Assembly: GCA_037893225.1 (NCBI GenBank)
Contig: JAZGUH010000443.1
Span: forward strand, 1 to 64,000
Direction: 5' to 3'
Length of the DNA stretch: 64,000 bases
From: Hippasteria phrygiana
Taxonomy: Eukaryota; Echinodermata; Asteroidea; Valvatida; Goniasteridae
Shown here: piece by piece, positions 13,001 through 25,000 of the stretch
Numbering within the stretch: the stretch's first letter is position 1
Layout of the letters: each line of letters starts with the position of its first letter
Notes under the pieces: generated by a model
The model's database searches: none
The model's input: only the letters and a program-made list of their open reading frames with translations
Told to the model about the DNA's origin: nothing
Position numbers and translations under genes: made by a program

Positions 13001-16000
13001 CTGTCAGATGGTCTATAAGTAAGACCATTGCAATGACACGGTCTAAGTGTTCAGACAGTCTTAAGCTGGCCTATAAGTTTAGCTGGGCATGATTTTCTTC
13101 CATTAGATGCAAATTGATATTGAAATATGTGTAGGCCTATGTTCTTGAATCGCTCCTAAGAATGGCTTTTCAGTTGATAGCTATTAACCATTTTACATAG
13201 AAGAGCACTGCATCAAGTGATGATGACACAGAGTTGTATCGTAAAAATATACAGATTTCCTCGACGATTAATCTTGCGATTGACATATTTATGTTTTGCA
13301 AAGCGTGCCACCGTGTGCCGTATCGTGGTAACCATGGAACGTTTGTTCGTAAATCATTACTCCCTGTAGGCTTAGGGAAGACCGGCTTTAATATTGCAAT
13401 GGGCTAAGTTTAGCATCTTATCCAAGACCGTCTGAGAGCGATAGCCGTCTAATAACGGACTGGCTAAGCCAGCCGGCTAAGACTGTGGTATTGCAATCTG
13501 CCCCTGAAATTGGGACTTGACTTGAGCATTGGCCTAAACATATAGACTTGAAGCTGGATTAGCTTAAAGATGATGTTGAATGCTGAGAGACGTCTGCATC
13601 ATTTTAAAATGTTTATGTAGATTGCATATTGTAAAATCAAACAAATTAATTATGGCATGAAATACCAAAAAAGTGACTTTTGAGAGCTATTTTTATCAAG
13701 TCCCCCCTTGCGAAGCACAGCCTGCTGGTTCCATTAAAAAGTCGTCGCTGCGGGCAGCAAACAAATCAACATCATAGGACGAACTCCCCTTTTGTGCCTA
13801 GTGCTAGACACAAAAGGGGGAGTTCGTCCTATGACGTCAAATTGTTTGCTGCCTGCAGCGACGACTTTTAGACAAATGGCATCATTGTTTTATTTTACAA
13901 TACGCAGTCTACATAAACAGTGATAGAAATAGCTGGATTCGCGAGGCAAACTTGAAAATGATTAGCATCTTTTGCAAATGAAAATTTCTGATAAGATCAT
14001 CCAGAACGACGGCTGACGCTTGACATCCATATCCCTACCCATACCTACGCAGTGACGACGGAAACTTTGGATTTAATAAATCGGACTCAACTCGGCGCGA
14101 CCCACTCTACATGCAGATTGTTTTTAACCGGTCCGCGTGTATACCGACCGTTCGATTGTGATTGTTTGGCACACACATTGGCACAATCTCACCCCCAGTG
14201 GGTCTTCGGTTTCTATCAATAGTTTTGCACGGCAAGGACTAGGTTGGGAAACGAGGTTGCTGCAGTTTTGTGTGGTGATTAGCACGTGTAGTTCGGTACA
14301 GTGGGCGCAGCGCAGACGTTCTCAAACCCCATACACTTTACGGTGCACTGTACTGGGTACGGTTGATATTTATGCCGACATGAACTATACGCTCCATGGT
14401 GATACGATCATGTTTGACGCGTGGGCATGCTATTGCTACAGGCGATGCATTTAATTTCACCGTTGGAAAATGGCAGAAAGTGGCAATGGAACGTTGAAAC
14501 AGGAGGATCAGTCGGAGGAGATAATCCTTTATTGTGCTTATTGCAGATCACAGGAAACTAAAATGAAAACTGTAAGGAATTTTTGTACGCTTTCGTGATG
14601 GGAATCGCCGATCCATTCGCGCTATTCGGCGATCCATTCGCGCTTTTCGCAGACTCGGAGATCAACGCTGCACAGCATTTGTCAAGACCATCAAGGAATG
14701 TTCCCGGAACTCTTGACAATATTTTCAAAACAACCTCAGTTGGGCTTGGGCTTTAGCAATATTTAACTTCAGGGGCTGAAATGGAAATGATTAGGCCCCT
14801 ACCTGATTTTTTAAAATTAATTATTCTCGTCTTTAGGCCAAGAAAAAAAACAGTTGATTGTCCAATGGAGGAATCAGATACATTTCTCCAGGATTGTCCA
14901 GGCCACTCGCATCCTTTTTTGAAGCTGCATCCTTTATTTATTTTATTTGAATTAAATTTTTTTCCTAAAAAAAGCTAGATTTTTCATGAATTTAAAAAGG
15001 CCCTCATCCTCTTTGAAAAAAACCCGCAGATGATGAGCTGGTGTTTTTGAATCCAACACTTTACATTCACAATTACACTGTGCAAGAACCAACATCACCA
15101 TGGACCGACATCACCATGGTGTAATTTGTATATTTTTCAAATAACAAGAATGCAATACGTTACACCCATCAATCAATATTAAAAGTTTGATTAAATTAAT
15201 TCATATAATACCATTGAGGTGTTTTTTTTGCTAGTCAATTTTATCACATTGCTAATCAAATGAAAATATGATTAGCATAATTTGCTAATCAATTTTTTTT
15301 TAAATTTCTATCACTGGTATTTTCTGTTTCTAACTGCATTTTTGCCATCCAGTCCACAGAAGACTATGCCATGTCCAAAAAGTACTGTCCCATGGGTACC
15401 AAAGAAAGAAAGATTCATGGAACACGTGTGTGTGTGTTCCACAGTGCAATATTTGGGGTGAGACATTTTAATCGGGGGATATTTTCTCACAGAATTTCTG
15501 TAATCCAAAATTTAAAGGCAAAAAGGCCTAGTTGATTTTTTATAATCTATGGATGAGGTGTTATACAACAAATTCTGATTGGTTCACTCATAACACAGTG
15601 AAATTGACTTCCCTTGGTGATTCCCATAGCGTTGACTTGGCTGTTCATCAGGTAAACAGAATGCTCCTGGAATCACCTCAGAAAGCTACTTCTACTCGAA
15701 CAATCAGTGGAAATATTAAAAATGGAAATATTTTAAGCATACACGTTCTCAGTATAATAAATAATCATGAACTGCAATGCTTAATAATCAAAATTAAGCG
15801 CTACAGTCTTTGCCCTCACTCCACCAAATGATCTTAATCCTAATACAATGTCCCTTTGAATTTTGTGATGCTCTCCATGCAAAAAATTCTCTCTCAAGTT
15901 TATGTCCGTTTTTTTAATCCGAAGTATCCAACAGGACCTGCACCGCCCCCAGCCACGCCTGCATACCCAGCCACGCCTGCATACCCAGCCGCGCCGGCAC

Positions 16001-19000
16001 CTGCATACCCAGCCGCGCCTGCATACCCAGCCGCGCCTGCATACCCAGCCACTCCTTCATACCCAGCTGCGCCTGCATACCCAGCCACGCCTGCTGGACC
16101 AACTGTCATCAATAACCCGGTAAGTTCTCTCTTGATTTTTCATCATCTTTCATATAGTAATGTTACTGTACATGGCAGGTGAAAAACCAGTGAAAAAAAC
16201 GTTAAGGGTGGTAGGGTTGGCAACCCAAAATGTGGCCAACCTTACAAGCTCTGTTCATAGCTCTTTACTTAACCTCTTTAACCCTCCTTTAGTTATAACT
16301 ATCACAGCCTATCAAAAAAACTACCCACCAACTCTCACAGCTTGTGTGTGTTTCAACCTGTCACTTGATAGGTTTTGATACGTAGGGTAGTTGGCTCCAT
16401 TTTGGCCCTGAGAGAGAGAGGGAGGGTTAACCCTAACAGTCCTAAATCCTCTAATTTTAATATGATTTTCCACACACCCTAGGGAGTTAGGGTTCATACA
16501 GATGACGGCCATAACTGCGGTTTGAAAAAAGACCACCTGGCCGGTTGACGTCTATATGCACATTCCTGCATGTACTCAATCCATTTATGTTTTAACTATA
16601 TTGTTCTTGAATGGGAGTGTAATGAATAGATGGAGCTTTTTCAAACAAAGCTTTCACTGGGACTCCAAGTGCGATGAATAGGACAACTCTATTCAGTGTG
16701 GTGTATATTGTTTGCATTTACACTTGGCTGCACAGTCCGGATCTTGGCATATAGCCACCCATCAAAAACAGCCGGACGTAAGGAGTTAAGGTGGCTTTTG
16801 TATTGGTTGACTTCCGTAAGGAAAAAATATATAATATATATTACGCTAGGTCCGGCGTAAAGGCGAAATCCCATAGACTTGTGCACAAACTTCTTTTTAC
16901 TGTAACCTAACCCAAACTTTACCTAATTCGACCAAACTTTAGAATTATGCTATTTAGAACAGTGTTGTAGTCAAGGCCACAACCTCCGAGGCCGAGGCCA
17001 AGACCGAGGCCACAACCTCCGAGACCGAGGCCGAGGCCACAACGTCCGAGGCCAAGGCCGAGGCCGAGGCCACAACGTCTGAGGCCGAGGCCGAGGCCGA
17101 GGCCGAGGCCGGTTACTAAACACGTAATAAACTAATAATCCACTCAATCAAGGTTAAAGGCAGTGTGTATGATTGGTCATTGTTGCAATTTTCAGAAATG
17201 GGCGGATTTGGGGGTTAGTATTTTATAGGAAATATCGTTCCACTGACCTGTTCAAAGTTTTGCGTTGTTGGATGGCGAGAAAAACGAGAGAAAAACGGCG
17301 CTCGTTTTCAACCATCGGGCGGATGATAGCCTTTAGTCAACAAGACGCGCGTGGCTACCTGGACACGTGACGCGCCCCGAATGCCAGCATGTCCGGGGCG
17401 CGCCACTCGTCCGGGTAGCCACGCGCGCCTTGACTAAAGCCTACAGGGCAGTTTTCCAACGATTGAAAACAATATAAATGTCGTAATAATTCAGTAAAAA
17501 GAAATTAGAGGATTACCAATCGTGTACACTACCTTCATTGTTGGATTTTGTATTTTATTTTCAAGTCACGTCAATGGCAGGTTCCTTAAAGGATATGTTT
17601 ATTGCATTTCAAGAACATAAGGGTCTCCAGCATCTATTGGGATAGCTTTGCACGGTGTGGCCTCATAAAAATCTCTCCTCTGCTAAAAATGCGCTCCACT
17701 GGAGCACTGCTGGCTGGAACATAGTCTTGGGCCCAAGACCCTTGTGTTGGTATTTCGGAGCGCCCGCGCGCCAGATTCACTAACGTTGTGTCCTCGAAAT
17801 CCCGGCTTCGTACGTGCGTTCTGGCCTCACGCATGCGTAGTTTACAAAATGCAGCCGAATCCGCAGCCGGTGTTTGTCAAACGTGCACGATTTTGGATCG
17901 CCACAAGGGTCTTGGATAAGTTGGCAGGCAATTCTTAACTTTTTCTTTACTTTTCGATGATTCTCCCTCGCTTTTCCGAGGGATCCAATCAGTGACCGAG
18001 TTTGAGCCTTATCATAAATTATTCATTACATGCAAATACATAGGACATGACGAGGCATCATGACCATTGATCTGCAGCTGCGTGCGTCACATGCGCGTGC
18101 ACGCATGTCGGACATAAACCACGAATGTGATTGGTCAGAACACCATCAGGCGACGCTCACTGGATCGGTCTATTGCATAACCGTCCATCATTATCACAGT
18201 CCACAGTCTGGTCGCGCCCCCGAAATGCCAACTTATCCAAGACTTTACTACAGATCCAAAATCTTATGGCGCTGTCGGCCTATTGCAACTACACTGTACC
18301 TGATCGCGCTGCCTGTGCATTGCAACTGCGAAAGTACAAAAGTACAATAGTAACGTCTTTGAACCAAGACTAGCTGGAACAGAGAGGACAGTCTTTGCAA
18401 GGGCATGCAGTTATGGGTACATAGACTATATAGTAGACATGCGACAGGCTTTGCGTTGCGCGAGCACGCGTGAATAACAGGTTGGTTCCCTCAACTTCAC
18501 TGCCGGCCATTATGATTATCACTTTAACGTTCACTCGTTCAGGGCCGAGTGGTGGACCAGGAACCAGTCTATAGCGGGAGTAGACAGATTATCTAACAAA
18601 AATATTAGATGCTACCTGAGCACGTGTAACACAATAGTGGCAGTTCATGGGGCGAGTGAAGTGCTGGACCAGGAACTACACGTAGTCTATTACCGGGAGT
18701 AGACTGGTTCTACAAGAAGATTATACATATAATGTACGTACGTAGTACGTGCAATCGGGGAGCTATCTATAGCTCCATGGTGCAATAATGCAAATACCAG
18801 TTCATTAATTCGTGCGTATCTGCTTGAAACTTTATTTCGTTTCACGGAACTCACTGTGGCAGCTTCTCGAAAGTTTCATGAGGTAAACAATTTAAATTAA
18901 TTGAAACAGAAAACACATCTGAATTGGTGGAAAATTTGTCAAAGTGGGCGGCCTCGAGCCGGCCTCGACCAGATCTTCGAGTCCGGAAGGCTCCGAGGCC

Positions 19001-22000
19001 GAGGCCGAGGCCGAGGCCTTGCACTCCGAGGCCGAGACCGAGGCCATAAAAATCGGCCTCGAGGCCGGCCTCGAGGCCGAGGCCGGTCTCGAGACCTCCA
19101 ACACTGATTTAGAACACAAAGAACAAAATATAAACATTTGCGACAGTTAAATTCTGCCCAGAAAAGGTACCTGTGACGTTGAGGCGAAACAACTTTTTCG
19201 CCCTAACTTACACTTTCACAACGCCGTTTCTCCTTTCCGTTCGAATTAGAAAAAAAAAAAATATATATATATAAATATATATACAGCCTTGTTTAATTCA
19301 TTCTAGTTCAGTTTCTCATCATAAATGTTCAGAATTTTGGGTCTGTGGTAATTAATATCTGTGTCTGATAAGAGGTGTTAAAACCCTCTGGTATACGGCT
19401 TTTAATTGTAGAGCCAGACTTAATTTGGGCTCTGCCAATTATTCAGATTATTGCGAGTTTAAATGTTATAATAAAGTCTGTCTTCATTTTTGTAGCCTCT
19501 CCCTTATACAGACACAATCCCCGGTGGAATGAAGGAACGGAAGATGATTGTGGTCAAGCTTCGAGTGAAACCACACCCAACCAGGTATTTGCCCATGTAT
19601 TGTCCATCACAATCAATCAAGACTTGAAAATTCACAAGTTACTTTGCAGGTCCAGCTGTGGATCCAGGTTTTGGATCCAATGGGGGTCAAATTGGAAAAA
19701 ATGTTTTCAGCAAATGTTACCTGGCACCATGGAAAGTAGCACAAGTTGAACATTGAGATTATGGTATGGCCTGAAAGTAGCAATAAGCTTGAATTTACGA
19801 GAAAGACTGAGATTGCGGGTAACACCATGTGAACTAAATCTCTTCTCGGAAGATGTGTGGTTCTGAAAAGAACCAGGATGAGTGTGTAACTCAGGAATTT
19901 TGGATGAATTAAGTTTCTTCATCGGCACCTAGTCGTAGCAGAGAATTGTACAGCCAATGTGAACCAGCATGTTGTAATGTATCGCTGTTTCTGTTGTGCC
20001 TCCAAGAAACCCTGGGACGCATAACATTAAATTCTGAAAATAGAAACTCCAGCAATTTATCCATCCCATACTGCATTTTTTCTTGTATCTGTGGAGTGCT
20101 GTGGCCTCATGGTTTAGGGGCCGTCCATGAATTAACCCCCCTCCCCCCCCCCCGTACGCATGGCATATGCAGTGGCTCCAACCCCCCTCCCCCCCCCCCC
20201 CCGTACGCATGGCATATGCAGTGGCTCCAACCCCCCCCCCCCCCCCCCGTACGCATGGCATATGCAGTGGCTCCAACCCCCCTCCCCCCCCTGTATGCAT
20301 ACGCATTCCACATCTCTTTTTGACTTCTCAGACTACCCTATTCTAGCATCATTAAACGTCTCAGTAAAGCTGCTGTAGTAGTATGATTCGCATGTCGTAT
20401 CCAAAGATTGAAATAAATCACAAGATGTTGACAGAAAAAAAAATTGCAAACATTTTTATTAACGGACCTGGAAAAGATTGAACAGTGATTATATTTTAAA
20501 CCAAAACAGCAGTCAATGATGACATGAACCCCAAAAAAGGGAAAAAATATCCTGATACACTATTTTTTGCATATAGTTTATTGAGATAGTGAATAACGAA
20601 AATATGTGTTTGAACAAGAGGCAGTTGATATACAAGACGTATATCTTTTTGTTTACCTTCAGTCGTGAGCCGGTGAAATTGATACAAGTACGGGGGGTAG
20701 TATGTTTCCGGTGTACACTGCCGGTTTATAAAGCTTTTTGTTGCGGTATAGGCCGGAGTTGGCTGGCGGTGGCGCTGGGAAGATAGATTTACTTTTGGTT
20801 GGGGTGAAGTGTACTATGTTATAACTGTTTTTCGATGCACAAAAGCTGGTTCTGGTAGTTATTTATATTGATTTCATGACATTTCATTAAAAGCAAATTG
20901 TCGGTTTGCGTACGGTACGCATTGGGTTGGATTGAGTTCAACGCACGTCGCGTTGATGGACCAAGCTACATGTAGTTGCAACATGATCCCCATCACGTAC
21001 CGCGCCGGCCTTGGCTAGTTGTCAAGTTGCAAAACAACTTCAGGTCGCGACCATTGTTTACAGGGTTCGATTTATTTTTTCTCAATTACAATGATTGCTA
21101 AATGTAGTTATTAGTTGTAAAAGTCAAGCAGACTGAATAAAAACCTATCATTCATTAGGGGTGTAACACACGATACCACTTTTTCATGATACTAAGTTCA
21201 GTCGCGATACAATACGTATCGCGATACATATCGTAAAAACAAAAACAAACCAATAACCCCATCAAAACCAAAACATAAAAAAGACCATCCCCGCCCAAAA
21301 AATCAAATTGAACCTTTCCAAGCAAGTGTGTTATTTCCACACGATATAGAAAATGAATGCATATTTTGTTGCATGTACATGCTCCATTTCCATAATATAG
21401 TATGAATTTTGTAAGCACTAAAATAGAAACAATGTAATCGTGCAAACAAATAACTAAGAGAGGATTTGTTTAACTTGTGCCGCAAAAATATTACCGATCC
21501 GAGACATACATGTACATGTACACTCAATCATGGAGGAAGGAATCGTGTGTACAGCATTTGGAAGTGGGGTGATTTTGCCAAATTCTCACTACATTATATT
21601 CGTGGTTGCTGTATATGTGCCAATCATCCAGTAACCACGCCCTTAAGTTCCATATAAGGTCAATGATGTAACCGTTGTGTACGAAATTGCCCTACTATTG
21701 GCCGATAACGAACATGCATGATGCATATCGCATACACGTGGGCGGGCACGCCACGCCACGCGCATCAAGTCTGTGGTCTGTGGTCTGCATGCCAAACGTG
21801 AGCTGGAGCTGGAGCTGCATGTACGGTGTACATTGCAGGATCGTGGATCGGGTTTTGCCAGCTAAAATAAAACTGATTGTTGACAGCAAATGACGCAATT
21901 TATTTCTCCATGGTATGTGGTCGGAAAATGCTTGATGCCCAATCGTAATGTCATCGTTGCAATCTGTAGCGTCCGTGAATGCAATGGCATTTGGTGTTTT

Positions 22001-25000
22001 TGATCAGTCCAAACCGCACCGATTTTTGTGCGAGCTGTTCTAATAATAGCCTGGAGATTTTCCGGTCATGACTGCGCATGGCCGGCCCTGGCTTATACAT
22101 GACACGTAATAGTTCCAAATTAAAACATTGCTAAGAATGGGATCGGGGCTTGCAGCAGAACAATGTTTATTGTTTTAAATAATACATTTATTTTACCTTA
22201 AAATAGGAACGTCAAAATGGCCAGGAATGTATTGTGTTATATTCAACAAATATTTTAGTAAATGAGAAAGGTAAGAAATCGGACTTCATGTACGCGTTTC
22301 AGTAATATAAACAGAAAAGTTTCAGGATGAGAAGGTTTCAGGAATGATTAATAGGCCCGATGAGCAGGGGTAATAATTGTAAACGCTGTGATAAATTGAG
22401 CATTCTAAATCAGTTACATACATTATTATCTCCAAAATGAAGGTTCCACGTGAATTTCCAGTGCGGAATGTCTGCCAATCCAAGGAGCGACGTGGCCATG
22501 CAGTTCAACCCGCGCTTTAATCAGCAACTGATCAACTTGAACACGCTGCGCAGCACCAGGTGGGACGGCAATGAGGAGAAGCATCGGCACATGCCTTTCC
22601 ATCCCAATGGGACCTATGAGGTAACTGCATTATTCAGGGTTGAGCTTTATTGCTATTTCCCGTAGAGTGTTGAAGCTGCTATGCCTTTCTCTGACTAAAA
22701 ATATCAATTCGATAGATTTCCCCCACTAACGAGTTATAGAAGAAAACTATATAAACAATTTAAAAAAGACTTGCTACACTGTTATTCGGTTTGATCTTCC
22801 AAAAATATATTTTCATTATGTGCTATGCGTATTGCTATACATTAACCCTAACCTACCTAAATCCATCAAAATCAAAATCCTGTTATGGAGGATTTCGGCG
22901 GATTCAGGATACCTCTATATTGAAAACTGGGGGATTTTGATGGCTTGAGGATTGTAAGCCTAGCGGTACTGCAGGATGTTGATGGATTCAGGATACCTCC
23001 ATATTGAGCAGTCACCAAAACCCACTTTTTGTGCATGACAAAATAGGTGGATTTTGGCGGATTCAGGATACTTTCTAGTAAAGTTACCCAAGGGGTTAGG
23101 GTTAAAGTATACTGCTCTTACGAAGGTTAAGTTCAGCGAATTTCAGAAGTTCATGGTAGAATAGACTATATACTAATTTCAGATTTGATAAAATTTCATA
23201 TGAATGTAATACTTTTCATAATGAAAAAAAAACATTTAAAAATCCCCACTTGTTTTGCTGGAAATTGAGCCAAAACAAAAACATTGTAGTGTGGCATCAT
23301 AATGCATTCAATGACCCCAGACACGCCAGAGTTTGGAGTCCGAGTCCTACCGATGTGTGAGTGTTTGTGGGCGGCCTTGTGTGTGTGCAGTACAGGTGCC
23401 CGACGGCTAGTTGGTGGACCGACTGCAAACTTTGGCATCACTCAGAAACTTCTGTGACCATTGTCTTTTCAGCTTCCCGACAAAAGGGCTCCGGACAAAA
23501 AGACAAATTTGACAGTTTTCTGAATTTGTAAATTGGATGATCAGTGTTGAAGTAGTATCTAACAAATAACCTGAATAGATGTTAGCTGTTCGGGAGGTAA
23601 GAGCTGGCCTGTAATACTCTAGGAATTATAGGAGCATCTAGATCCTACTTCAACATTTGAAACTTATTAAATCTGTTACTTCTACTCGGTTGATATTTTT
23701 TCTAACTTTTCTAATGTTAACAAATGACCAATTCGATTTGAACATTTATTTTTCAGGGTGATATCCCAAAAGCACGGACATTATATGAAGCTTTAGGAAC
23801 AATTTCTCTGTACCCGTAATTGCTAACTATTTTTTCTGGTGGTTGGTTGCCGTGAATTGGATCTCAAAGGCCTCATCCAACTCATTGTCCAAGTGTTTTC
23901 TGTTTATGATGATATTGAGCATTTTTTTTTTGCAACCTGAAAGGTGTGTACTTGCAGAAACACTTGCAGAGAATAGTGGCCCAATGTGCAGTGCGGTGGT
24001 ATATGGGTTCACCAGGGATCATGTGCTTAGGGTGTTGTTGCAATGGGCAAGACCCTTTTATAATTGCTTCTCTAGACCCAGTAGTACATATAAATAGGTA
24101 CCTGTGGGGGTTGAGATTAAAGTGCGCTGATCTCGAACTGCTGCATAATTCCGATCTCATGGACTTAAGTCCGGGTAATTGCCGGGTTAATGAAAAATTT
24201 AACCCGGCAATTACCCGGGTAATGTGGAGCATTCCCACTACAATTCTCCGGGTTAGAAATTCTCCAGGTTAACTGCCCCAAAATTTGTTAACCCGGGTAA
24301 TTTCTAACCCTGCTTGCGAGGTGGGTTAACCCGGGTAATTTCTAACCCTGCTTGCGAGGTGGGTTAACCCGGGTAATTTCTAACCCTGCTTGCGAGGTGG
24401 GTTAACCCACCAATCTCTGGGTTAACAATGACCTTGAGACGATTCTCCGGGTTACCATCAGTAGTGTGAATGCTCGCCGGGTTTTCTTCTACCCAGGTAG
24501 GTGGGTGTGCTTCTTCGTGTTTTATCGGCCAGCTTTGCGAAGGTGACGTAATTTATTAATTTATAGTACGGCCGCCGTGGCTAGTACCTCGCCCTAATAA
24601 GTTTATTTTTACGTATACTTAATGAAAGGCACCAGTCTTCCGTGGACGATGCCTCGTCTTAATAAGTACATTTTACATACATTTATTGCAAGGCACCAAT
24701 CTAGACCGCACAGTTGAAGGATTACGCGTGCACGCTGCCGACACGGATCTGATTTTTTTCAATTTGCATTGCAGTGGCGGATCTACGGGGGGGGGGGGGG
24801 GGGGGGGGGGGTTTTGGGGGTTTAAACCCCCCCCCCTTGGGCTGCCCAGTGAAATTTTTCCGGGGGCATGCTTCACGGGTTTAATGCCCCGGACCCCCCT
24901 AGCAAGGCGTGCATTCGGGTAAACCCCCCCCCTTAGTTAAAACCTAGATCCGTCCCTGCATTGCATGCTCTCGCTCTCACTTCGCTATTTTTACGACGAA

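Larger units (their letters stand above)
12832..15924 (+). other. Gene 1 intron 4
   Basis: Contains the inverted-repeat element 12936-13505 and the long hairpin element 13565-13925. From 13940 to 15900 no feature is supported beyond short AT runs. Confidence 0.6.
16120..19495 (+). other. Gene 1 intron 5
   Basis: Contains palindromic sequence at 16205-16440, a GAGGCC array (16972-17112), a MITE (17154-17535), a second GAGGCC array (18950-19100) and an AT microsatellite (19258-19285). No other exon found. Confidence 0.65.

Noticed and set aside
15900..16112. Open glycine/alanine-rich frames on the reverse strand and other frames over the gene 1 linker
   Set aside because: They are shadows of an 18-base repeat that is open in several frames. 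Only the + frame joins exon 4 and exon 6 in phase.
20123..20160. SINE head at GTGGAGTGCTGTGGCCTCAT
   Set aside because: A weak A-box-like resemblance only; no B-box follows before the C-rich array.
19929..20323. Proline-rich and glycine-rich frames in the C-rich minisatellite
   Set aside because: Low-complexity translation of a tandem repeat within an intron; no homologous domain or splice context.
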